From: Gammaproteobacteria bacterium
GTDB taxonomy: Bacteria > Pseudomonadota > Gammaproteobacteria > Thiohalospirales > Thiohalospiraceae
Assembly: GCA_014762485.1 (NCBI GenBank)
Contig: JABURU010000284.1
Coordinates: 1 to 10,607, forward strand
Direction: 5' to 3'
Length of the DNA: 10,607 bases
Part shown: positions 1-5,719 of the stretch, in pieces
How the letters are laid out: each line of letters starts with the position of its first letter
Position numbering within the stretch: position 1 is the stretch's first letter
Notes under the pieces: model-generated
Databases searched by the model: none
What the model was told of the DNA's origin: nothing
What the model saw: the letters and a program-made list of their open reading frames with translations, nothing else
Position numbers and translations under genes: made by a program

Positions 1-24
1 TTAGATATGGCAATGAACTGGTAA
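1..24 (+). CDS. C-terminal tail of an upstream reading frame (partial, identity unknown)
   Basis: In frame 1 the first seven codons read LDMAMNW and end in TAA at 22-24, seven bases before the next gene. This could be the last residues of a gene cut by the window edge. In E. coli the gene before the mepK homologue is an L,D-transpeptidase (ldtD/ycbB), so that is a reasonable guess from context only. The fragment is too short to prove it is coded; frame 3 is also open until a TGA at 36-38. Confidence 0.3.
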   Translation, partial: LDMAMNW

Positions 25-30
25 CGAAAT

Positions 31-630
31 ATGACTGAAGTGTTAACGAATGTTAAACAGAATAATACTATCAGCCGACGTAACTTTTTGCATTTAAGTG
101 CGGGTATGGCCGCGGCGGTATTTGCCTCCCCGGCGTTGATGAAAACCGCCAATGCCGCCGTGATTAGTGGAGAGCGTAACATCTCGCTTTATAATATCCA
201 CACTGGTGAAATCCTGAAGACGGTTTACTGGCAGGATGGCCATTATATTCCCGAGGCGATGGCGCAAATTAATCATATCCTGCGCGATCGTCGTAATGGT
301 GAGATCGAGAAGATGGATAAACACCTGATCGATATGCTTGCCGAGCTACACCATAAGGTTGATGGTAAGCAGGCCTTTCAGGTGATCTCGGGTTATCGTT
401 CACCAGCGACCAATACCTCGCTGCGCAAAGCCAGCAGTAAAGGTGGTGTGGCGAAGAAGAGTTTGCACATGCGTGGCATGGCGATAGATATTCGTCTACC
501 CAAGGTGCAACTGGAACGCTTGCGTAAGGTCGCATCACAGATGAGGCGTGGTGGTGTCGGTTATTATCCACGTGATGGGTTTATTCATGTAGACGTAGGG
601 CGTGTGCGCTATTGGGGTCAAAAGGTCTAA
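31..630 (+). CDS. mepK: Tat-exported murein endopeptidase, DUF882 / peptidase M15 family (MepK/YcbK-like)
   Basis: A 199-residue predicted periplasmic zinc peptidase. The N-terminus carries a twin-arginine signal (SRRNFL, residues 15-20), then a hydrophobic stretch (about 23-37) and a likely cleavage site in TANAA (39-43), so export is by the Tat route. The mature part has the M15 features GYRSP (121-125), SLHMRGMAID with His146 and Asp153, and HVDVG with His186 as the third metal ligand. The E. coli homologue MepK cleaves D-Ala-mDAP and mDAP-mDAP cross-links in peptidoglycan; this activity is transferred from the family. The GGTAACGA before the ATG is a weak ribosome site, and the start is supported by the intact Tat signal. 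A hairpin terminator follows the stop closely. Confidence 0.88.
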   Translation: MTEVLTNVKQNNTISRRNFLHLSAGMAAAVFASPALMKTANAAVISGERNISLYNIHTGEILKTVYWQDGHYIPEAMAQINHILRDRRNGEIEKMDKHLIDMLAELHHKVDGKQAFQVISGYRSPATNTSLRKASSKGGVAKKSLHMRGMAIDIRLPKVQLERLRKVASQMRRGGVGYYPRDGFIHVDVGRVRYWGQKV

Positions 631-651
631 ACAAAGGTCTCATGAAAACGG

Positions 652-679
652 AAAGGGAGCACTCGTTGCTCCCTTTTTT
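652..679 (+). terminator. Rho-independent terminator after the mepK-like gene
   Basis: AAAGGGAGC (652-660) pairs perfectly with GCTCCCTTT (668-676) around a 7-base loop, and a run of six T (674-679) follows. It lies 21 bases after the mepK stop and just before the stop of the convergent rhodanese gene. Read on the minus strand the stem is followed by a poorer T-tract, so it may also stop transcription from the other side, less efficiently. Confidence 0.88.
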
Positions 680-687
680 ATGCCCGT

Positions 688-1536
688 TTACTCATTGCCA
701 GTAGCAATAGGGCGTGCGACATCTCGTATCCATTCGCTCCACGAGCCGGGGTAAAGTTTGGAGCCGTGTAAGCCTGCATATTCCATTGCCAGGATATTAT
801 GACAGGCCGATACTCCTGAGCCGCAATAGTGGTATACCTGCTCGCTATGATGATTGTTGATGATCCTGACAAACTGCTGCCGAATCGTATCGGCGGTTTT
901 AAATAAACCATTTTCATCCAGGTTATCCGTTAAGGGATAATTTAACGCCCCGGGTATGTGTCCGGCGATGGGATCTATCGGTTCTACTTCGCCGCGATAA
1001 CGTTCCGCTGCACGTGCATCCAGTAATAGATTGTCTTGCTGTTGTAATGCAGGAATCTCATCGGCAGAACATATCCAGCCGGTTTGCGGCTGGGGAACAA
1101 ATGTACTGGCTTCTACCGTAGGGATATCAGTTGCTACAGCCCGTCCCTGTTTTTGCCACTCAGCGAAGCCGCCATCGAGTACTGCTACCTTGCTATGTCC
1201 TAGCCAGCGTAATAGCCACCATAAGCGTGAGGCAAACATACCATTGGACTGATCATAAATAATCACCGAGGTTTGGTTTGTAATACCCCAGTTAGATAGT
1301 GTCTTACTAAGTGATTCAATATGGGGCAATGGATGGCGTCCGGTATGATTACTCAGTGGGCCGCTTAGATCCCTATCGAGATGGGCATATATCGCACCAG
1401 GGATATGTGATTGTTGGTACTGTTGCATACCCTCATCAGGGTTGGCGAGATTAAAACGACAATCAATAAAGCAGTAGTCAGCTTGATCAATCACTTCCGC
1501 GGCCTGCTTGCTATCAATTAAGATATGTAAATCCAT
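688..1536 (-). CDS. sseA: Two-domain rhodanese: thiosulfate / 3-mercaptopyruvate sulfurtransferase
   Basis: A 282-residue cytoplasmic sulfurtransferase, close to the 281 residues of E. coli SseA. It moves sulfane sulfur from a donor (mercaptopyruvate or thiosulfate) to an acceptor through a cysteine persulfide. The N-terminal rhodanese domain (about 1-135) is inactive, with FIDCRF (23-28), SHIPGAIYAHLDRDLS (43-58) and VLDGGFAEW (119-127). The C-terminal domain (about 155-280) has LLDARAAERYRGE, GHIPGALNYP and the active loop CGSGVSAC with catalytic Cys238. A CGSGV loop is nearer the mercaptopyruvate type (CGSGVT) than the thiosulfate type (CRxGxR), so the former is more likely, though substrate cannot be settled from the loop alone. 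GGAG lies 5 bases before the ATG. It is divergent from the pldA gene across 72 bases. Confidence 0.88.
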   Translation of the reverse strand: MDLHILIDSKQAAEVIDQADYCFIDCRFNLANPDEGMQQYQQSHIPGAIYAHLDRDLSGPLSNHTGRHPLPHIESLSKTLSNWGITNQTSVIIYDQSNGMFASRLWWLLRWLGHSKVAVLDGGFAEWQKQGRAVATDIPTVEASTFVPQPQTGWICSADEIPALQQQDNLLLDARAAERYRGEVEPIDPIAGHIPGALNYPLTDNLDENGLFKTADTIRQQFVRIINNHHSEQVYHYCGSGVSACHNILAMEYAGLHGSKLYPGSWSEWIRDVARPIATGNE

Positions 1537-1608
1537 GGGGGCTCCGATGATTATCTGTTATAGTTTTGGCCAGAAAATAGTAATAACATAATTGCGGGAA
1601 ACTGAAAA

Positions 1609-2439
1609 ATGAAACGGCTGCTATTTATATGTCTTCTTCTGTGGTCATATTCGGCTACTGCAGATCACTTTGTTGGTCCCGGGTATTCCGCCTATAAACC
1701 CAATTACATTGTGCTTGGCCCGATTGTGTCCGATCCAGTTTTTCCTGAACAAGGTGGAGACGATGGGGAAATTCATTTTCAGGTTAGTTTTAAGATCCAG
1801 CCATTTGTAAATGGTGTGGGCTGGTTCGAAAAATTACGTTTTGCCTATTCACAGCGTTCATTCTGGATCGTGGGCTGTTGTTCCAGTCCGTTTCGTGAAA
1901 CCAATTACAACCCAGAACTATTCTTTGATACTACTACGGTAGATTGGCTATACAAGAGAAGATCTAACGTCGAGTATGGTTTAAGACAAATCTCTCTCTA
2001 TGAGCATCAATCCAATGGCCGTGAAGATGACTCTGACTTATCTCGGGGATGGGATCGAGTTGGTAATATGGATTTTTACTTCCGCAACGGTGACTGGTCA
2101 GCCGGTCTTAAATATGAACCTTCGGCCACAACCAGTTCACCGGGTAATGTAGATATGGTTGATTATTTTGGTAGAAATGAACTCTATTTCAAATATGAAA
2201 CGATACCTTTACTAGCCGGTGCTTCATTTAGAAAAGGACGGTTGGCTAATACCTCCCGGTATGAGCTGGAGCTTGGTTATCAGTTGTTTGGCGAAAAGGA
2301 TAAACCGGGATCCATGCTCTATGTCAAGTACTGGAATGGTGTAGGTGAAAGCCTGATGGAGTACGATAAAAAAACAAGTCGATTCATGATCGGATTTTTG
2401 TTATCACGAGATATGGAACGTTTTAATAATCATGACTAA
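1609..2439 (+). CDS. pldA: Outer-membrane phospholipase A (OMPLA) with Asp at the triad Asn position
   Basis: A 276-residue beta-barrel enzyme (E. coli PldA is 289) that hydrolyses phospholipids misplaced in the outer leaflet of the outer membrane. The signal peptide is residues 1-18, with cleavage after SATA. Family motifs in order: YKPNYIVLG (29-37), SSPFRETNYNPELF (92-105), the active-site EHQSNGR (132-138) with His133 and Ser135, SRGWDR (145-150), and YWNGVGESLMEYD (241-253), matching the family's YSGYGESLIDY near the C-terminus. In E. coli the third triad residue is Asn156 in SRSWNR; here the aligned residue is Asp149 (GAT, 2053-2055), and the loop between Ser and this residue is two residues longer. 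Ser145 matches the calcium ligand Ser152. A Cys-Cys pair (90-91) just before the SSPFRETNY motif is also absent from E. coli PldA. The ribosome site (GCGGGAAACTGAAAA) is weak. Confidence 0.87.
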   Translation: MKRLLFICLLLWSYSATADHFVGPGYSAYKPNYIVLGPIVSDPVFPEQGGDDGEIHFQVSFKIQPFVNGVGWFEKLRFAYSQRSFWIVGCCSSPFRETNYNPELFFDTTTVDWLYKRRSNVEYGLRQISLYEHQSNGREDDSDLSRGWDRVGNMDFYFRNGDWSAGLKYEPSATTSSPGNVDMVDYFGRNELYFKYETIPLLAGASFRKGRLANTSRYELELGYQLFGEKDKPGSMLYVKYWNGVGESLMEYDKKTSRFMIGFLLSRDMERFNNHD

Positions 2440-2445
2440 CTAATG

Positions 2446-2487
2446 ATAAATAAGCGAGCCCGTGTTTATAATAACGACGCTATTTAT
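2446..2487. repeat. AT-rich imperfect inverted repeat after pldA
   Basis: ATAAATAAGCG (2446-2456) pairs with CGCTATTTAT (2478-2487), with one unpaired base and a loop of 21 bases. It starts seven bases after the pldA stop. The stem is AT-rich, the loop is long and no T-run follows, so it is at best a weak transcript-end structure. Confidence 0.25.
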
Positions 2488-2524
2488 TCGAAAATACCAG
2501 TGTTTCAGTTACCGCTACGGCCAT
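2480..2524 (-). CDS. Possible 14-residue small ORF with a strong ribosome-binding site
   Basis: The minus strand reads AAAAAGGAG, eight bases, then ATG and a short frame MAVAVTETLVFSNK ending in TAG. The Shine-Dalgarno match and spacing are better than those of several clear genes in this window. An overlapping frame from 2567 to 2505 (MAVKEYQHVKRRLPDGRSGN) ends inside it. The peptide resembles nothing I recognise. It could be a leader peptide, the remnant of a lost gene's start, or chance. It sits in the gene-poor gap between pldA and psiE. Confidence 0.25.
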   Translation of the reverse strand: MAVAVTETLVFSNK

Positions 2525-2699
2525 CTGGTAATCTCCTTTTTACATGCTGATATTCTTTCACCGCCATAGCATTGGTCACTTAAATCGACAGATTGTGGTC
2601 GCGGAAAATATATCCTCATCAAAAATATAGAAGCACATATCAAACATAAAAACTAGCGTAGAAAGTGATTTTATATATTTTCCTGTAAGTGGCCTATAC

Positions 2700-2728
2700 T
2701 TGAGTGATTTCTATCATATATTTATGAT
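2700..2728 (+). promoter_or_regulatory. Sigma-70 promoter candidate for the psiE-like gene
   Basis: A -35 box TTGAGT (2700-2705, 4 of 6 to consensus) and a -10 box TATGAT (2723-2728, 5 of 6) are separated by exactly 17 bases. Transcription would begin near 2735 and leave a leader of about 115 bases. CTGTCAT at 2782-2788 equals one half of a PhoB box; the second direct repeat 11 bases on is absent, so phosphate control is not supported by the sequence. Confidence 0.45.
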
Positions 2729-2851
2729 TATTTGAAACAGGATCTAGAGTTCAATTTTGTTGATTATTAGGCGTTTTTAATCTGTCATGAATAAAGGATT
2801 AATCCGTACGACCATTAGGTAGTGTATTGAGTGTTCGAAGAAGGACTTATG

Positions 2852-3316
2852 ATGGATACAGATAATTTAAAAGATTATGAGCCAGGTCATGATATTCATT
2901 TAAAGCATGAAGATCCGACGATTCGGTTTCTGCATCGGATTATTAGAATGGCAGTAAAGGTGCTCGCTATTCTCATGGTGATGGTGATCGTTTGGGGAAT
3001 AGGTGATGTTATCTATGTACTATATCAGCGTCTTACACAACCACCTATTATGCTGCTTCAAATTAACGATATCCTGGCAACCTTTGGTGCGTTTCTCGCG
3101 GTATTAATCGCAATTGAAATATTTATCAATATACGTCTATATATTAGTACGAATGTTATACCGGTAAGGTTGGTTATCGCGACGGCGTTGATGGCGATAG
3201 CGCGTAAAGTTATTATTCTGGATTTTGATGAAGTGACACCACCATTTATCTATGGTACGGCGGCAATTATTTTTTCTCTGGGCATCACGTACTGGTTGAT
3301 TACAAAGAAAGCCTGA
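2852..3316 (+). CDS. psiE: PsiE-family (phosphate-starvation-inducible E) inner-membrane protein
   Basis: About 154 residues, a little longer than E. coli PsiE (136). A charged cytoplasmic N-terminus (about 1-30) is followed by four hydrophobic segments (about 34-57, 74-94, 104-123 and 132-150). The family signature is the block NIRLYISTNVIPVRLVIA and MAIARKVIILDFD between segments 2 and 4. The molecular function is unknown; in E. coli the gene is induced by phosphate starvation. Start choice: a GTG at 2831 opens the frame, but AAGGA at 2841-2845 lies inside that extension and is spaced 6 bases from ATG 2852 (3 from ATG 2849), so 2852 or 2849 is the real start. The gene is convergent with nadC across 55 bases. 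Confidence 0.82.
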   Translation: MDTDNLKDYEPGHDIHLKHEDPTIRFLHRIIRMAVKVLAILMVMVIVWGIGDVIYVLYQRLTQPPIMLLQINDILATFGAFLAVLIAIEIFINIRLYISTNVIPVRLVIATALMAIARKVIILDFDEVTPPFIYGTAAIIFSLGITYWLITKKA

Positions 3317-3348
3317 AAATACACGCTTAATAGTTTCTGTCTGGTATA

Positions 3349-3370
3349 TGATGAATATATTTATCCATCA
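3349..3370. terminator. Weak hairpin between the convergent psiE-like and nadC genes
   Basis: TGATGAATA (3349-3357) pairs with TATCCATCA (3362-3370) around a TATT loop, with one A-C mismatch. It is placed where both transcripts should end, but neither side has a T-run. It could be a modest end-of-transcript structure or incidental. Confidence 0.25.
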
Positions 3371-3371
3371 A

Positions 3372-4217
3372 TTAGTGCTGAAATCTCATCGACAAATCTA
3401 TAGCTCTCACATGCTTAGTTAGCGAGCCAATGGAAATATAATCCACTCCGGTTTCGGCTATAGCACGAAGCGCGTCTTTTCCCACACCACCCGATGCCTC
3501 CAGTTCGGCACCGCCATTAACTATGCTTACGGCCTCACGCATGGTGGCATTATCCATGTTATCCAGCATGATACGGTTGGCACCGACGTTTAAGGCTTCG
3601 CGTACCTCATCCAGGTTTTCGGTTTCTACCTCGATCATCACGTTGCTGTTTAATGCCTGTGCTTGTTTCACTGCACTAGTGATCGAGCCGGCAGCCATGA
3701 TGTGGTTCTCTTTAATTAGTATCGCATCATATAAACCTACTCGGTGGTTATGTCCGCCGCCACATAGTACGGCGTATTTTAATGCCTTACGCAGACCGGG
3801 CAGGGTCTTGCGGGTATCCAGTAGCTTCACACCAGTTCTCTCTACTGCTTTCACATAGCTCGCGGTTTGTGTGGCGACGCCGGAGAGAGTTTGTAAAAAG
3901 TTTAACGCGGTACGTTCACCGGTTAATAGCTGGCGCGAGTTTCCGCTGATGTTGGCCAGCACGGTATTTGCGTAAACGCGATCACCATCGTTTACCTGCC
4001 AGTCGATGGCAATAGTGCTATCTAACTGATGAAACACTTCATTCACCCAATTGATACCACAGATCACGGCATCGTCACGACACAGGATCGTGGCGCTGGA
4101 GGTTTCATTGTCAGGGATTAACGCGGCGGTGAGATCACCCTGACCGATGTCTTCGGCCAGGGCCAGCGTAACCTGTTGTTCAATCTCTTGCCTGCTTAGG
4201 TAGGCAGGTAGTGTCAT
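3372..4217 (-). CDS. nadC: Nicotinate-nucleotide pyrophosphorylase (quinolinate phosphoribosyltransferase)
   Basis: A 281-residue cytoplasmic enzyme that makes nicotinate mononucleotide from quinolinate and PRPP, releasing CO2 and pyrophosphate, in de novo NAD synthesis. It is full length for the family. Signatures in order: EDIGQGDLT (22-30), TGERTALNFLQTLSGVAT (99-116), LDTRKTLPGLRKALKYAV (133-150), the glycine/histidine loop CGGGHNHRVGLYDAILIKENH (152-172), IEVET (195-199), ANRIMLDNM (213-221), LEASGGV (239-245) and IGSLTKHVRAIDLS (263-276). These carry the Arg, Lys and His residues that bind quinolinate and PRPP phosphates. The region before its ATG lacks a good Shine-Dalgarno and is occupied by the 121-bp palindromic element, so its promoter must lie in or beyond that element. 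Confidence 0.96.
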   Translation of the reverse strand: MTLPAYLSRQEIEQQVTLALAEDIGQGDLTAALIPDNETSSATILCRDDAVICGINWVNEVFHQLDSTIAIDWQVNDGDRVYANTVLANISGNSRQLLTGERTALNFLQTLSGVATQTASYVKAVERTGVKLLDTRKTLPGLRKALKYAVLCGGGHNHRVGLYDAILIKENHIMAAGSITSAVKQAQALNSNVMIEVETENLDEVREALNVGANRIMLDNMDNATMREAVSIVNGGAELEASGGVGKDALRAIAETGVDYISIGSLTKHVRAIDLSMRFQH

Positions 4218-4238
4218 ATTTGTACCATCAAAATATGT

Positions 4239-4359
4239 ATTAATTCGATCAAGCGGATGCTGGCAAGGCGTAAACCGATGAGAAAGCGCAGCTTACAAAT
4301 TGTAAGTGAGCATATCGAAGAGGTTTATAACGCAGTCAGCGCTGCTTCAGCGAATTAAT
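4239..4359. repeat. 121-bp symmetric palindromic (MITE-like) intergenic element
   Basis: Three nested inverted repeats share one centre, base 4299. The outer ends are ATTAATTCG (4239-4247) and CGAATTAAT (4351-4359). The middle pair is TAAACC (4271-4276) and GGTTTA (4322-4327). The inner pair is CTTACAA (4292-4298) and TTGTAAG (4300-4306). The arms between them are exactly 23 and 15 bases on both sides. The outer arms are partly complementary; the inner arms are not. This looks like a small non-autonomous palindromic repeat. It lies between the nadC start and the FKBP end, and its right end includes the FKBP TAA. There is no second copy in this window and no obvious target-site duplication. 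Confidence 0.6.
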
Positions 4360-4699
4360 TGACGCCCAGTAGCTCTACTTCGAATACCAGGGTCGCATTT
4401 GGCGGGATGACGCCACCGGCACCATGCGCACCGTAACCCAGCTCGGGAGGAATGGTCAGCTTGCGCTTACCACCGATCTTCATACCGGCGACACCTTCGT
4501 CCCAGCCGCGGATAACCATGCCGGCACCCAGGCTGAACTGGAATGGATCGTTACGATCCAGGCTGGAATCGAACTTGGAGCCATCGGTCAGCCAACCGGT
4601 GTAGTGTACGGTCACGGTAGCACCGGATGTGGCTTCGGTGCCTTCACCGACGGTGATATCTTCAATCTGTAAACCTGAGTCAGTAGTCACTGTGCTCAT
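4355..4699 (-). CDS. FKBP-type peptidyl-prolyl cis-trans isomerase (small, single domain)
   Basis: A 114-residue minimal FKBP that catalyses cis-trans isomerisation of X-Pro bonds. There is no signal peptide, so it is cytoplasmic. The domain fills the protein: VHYTGWL (31-37), SKFDSS (41-46), FQFSLGAGMVIRGWDEGV (53-70), KRKLTIPPELGYGAHGAGGVIPPN (78-101) and LVFEVELLGV (104-113). Active-pocket residues are present: Tyr33, Asp44, Val62-Ile63, Trp66, Tyr89 and Phe106. GAGGAAA lies a few bases before the ATG. It follows the methyltransferase gene by 23 bases on the same strand, so the two are probably co-transcribed. The stop codon lies in the terminal repeat of the adjoining palindromic element. 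Confidence 0.94.
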   Translation of the reverse strand: MSTVTTDSGLQIEDITVGEGTEATSGATVTVHYTGWLTDGSKFDSSLDRNDPFQFSLGAGMVIRGWDEGVAGMKIGGKRKLTIPPELGYGAHGAGGVIPPNATLVFEVELLGVN

Positions 4700-4722
4700 G
4701 ATATTTCCTCTTGGTTGTAGTG

Positions 4723-5604
4723 TTACTTTTCAGGAACACGTAACACGATGTGGTGATAAGTCTTGTAGCGTTCGAAGGTCTCTTTGCTACGCAGACCGGA
4801 GAAATACTTAAACTTGGCCTTGGCGAATTTTTTGCGGAACAGCCAGGCAAACAGTTTGGATGTCTTGGGGTAGTTGATACGCATGTAACGGCCCAACGTT
4901 TGACCGGCTGGTGCCAGTACGTTCATCAGGAAGTTATTTACCATATCCAGGTTGGGGCTCATCTTCGAGGTGATGTCGGTATCGGAGATGATCTCAAACG
5001 GTGAGTCGGCCATCTGCTGCTGGAATTTTTTCCAGTTATGTCCGCCGCCAAAGCTACGATCACCGGGGCCGCCGTCACCGACGTTTTCGGTTTCAAAGAA
5101 ATCACAAATGATGATTACGCCGCCGGGCTTAACGATCTTTTCCAGGATAGGGAAGGATTGCTCTACCGGGATGTACTGGAAGCTTTCACTAAACAGTGCC
5201 ACATCGTACTCCGCGGAATTTTCTGCGACCGGGAATTGTTCAAACGGGATCTGGAACAGGTGCGCGGGCTTGTCTTTACGCGCTTCCAGCTTTTGATTCA
5301 CCAGTTTGGCAAAACCAGGGGCCGGCACCAGGCCGTCGGCCTTGTAATCTTTATCTAGTAGCTGGCCGAAGATGTGGCCAGTACCACAGCCGATGTCGAT
5401 CACGCGCACATCCCCTTGTGCGGGATCGGGCATATCGGCCAGCAGCATGTCGGTATAACGTTGCTGTGCCACGGCCATATTGGAAAATTTGACCTCGAGA
5501 TCCTCATCCCACATGCCGTAGTGCATGTCATCGATTCCCAGAAGCTGTTGGCCCAGTACCAGGCCCAGCTCGCGACTATCCATCGTTTCTTTGGTTTTAC
5601 TCAT
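4723..5604 (-). CDS. Class I SAM-dependent methyltransferase, substrate unknown
   Basis: A 293-residue cytoplasmic protein with a Rossmann-type methyltransferase core. Motif I, VIDIGCGTGH (68-77), binds S-adenosylmethionine. YDVALFSESFQYI (133-145) is the motif-IV region and VKPGGVIIICDFF (158-170) the motif-V region. An N-terminal HYGMW (28-32) recalls the HxGYW element before the core in small-molecule and lipid methyltransferases. The basic C-terminus (about 239-282, rich in Lys, Arg and Tyr) may contact substrate or membrane. I do not recognise the exact subfamily. It precedes the FKBP gene by 23 bases, apparently in one transcript. No clear Shine-Dalgarno precedes the ATG. Confidence 0.85.
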   Translation of the reverse strand: MSKTKETMDSRELGLVLGQQLLGIDDMHYGMWDEDLEVKFSNMAVAQQRYTDMLLADMPDPAQGDVRVIDIGCGTGHIFGQLLDKDYKADGLVPAPGFAKLVNQKLEARKDKPAHLFQIPFEQFPVAENSAEYDVALFSESFQYIPVEQSFPILEKIVKPGGVIIICDFFETENVGDGGPGDRSFGGGHNWKKFQQQMADSPFEIISDTDITSKMSPNLDMVNNFLMNVLAPAGQTLGRYMRINYPKTSKLFAWLFRKKFAKAKFKYFSGLRSKETFERYKTYHHIVLRVPEK

Positions 5605-5665
5605 AATGATTACTGCTGATTATTCACAACAAGGCTGGATAGTTTACTGGATTGGGAGGGAAAGT

Positions 5666-5703
5666 CGACGCCACAGCCCACCTGAATGTGGACTGTGGTG
5701 TCG
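5666..5703 (-). terminator. Hairpin terminator after the sodium:amino-acid symporter gene
   Basis: CGACGCCACAG (5666-5676) pairs with CTGTGGTGTCG (5693-5703) with one G-T wobble. After one mismatch the stem continues with CCAC/GTGG around a short loop. It lies 16 bases past the symporter stop on the minus strand. The following tract (ACTTTCCCTCCC) is only mildly T-rich, so termination may be partial, which would let the methyltransferase-FKBP pair receive some read-through. Confidence 0.6.
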
Positions 5704-5719
5704 GGATGTGAGCCGCGTC

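Larger units (their letters stand above)
2440..2848. other. AT-rich intergenic gap, pldA to psiE-like gene
   Basis: About 400 bases with no substantial gene on either strand. It is visibly richer in A and T than the flanking genes. It holds a weak inverted repeat just after pldA, the tiny minus-strand ORF at 2480-2524, and a sigma-70 promoter candidate at 2700-2728 pointing into the psiE-like gene. I see no tRNA, terminator with a clear T-tract, or repeat array in it. Confidence 0.6.

Noticed and set aside
2782..2788. PhoB-box half site (CTGTCAT) before the psiE-like gene
   Set aside because: The second direct repeat expected 11 bases downstream is missing and the site lies downstream of the best promoter, so PhoB control is not supported.
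2831..2848. GTG start giving a longer psiE-like protein
   Set aside because: The AAGGA site lies inside this extension and is spaced for the ATG at 2852 (or 2849).
5038..5492. Several overlapping plus-strand frames in the methyltransferase gene
   Set aside because: They all lie opposite an intact motif-bearing gene, overlap one another and lack start signals.
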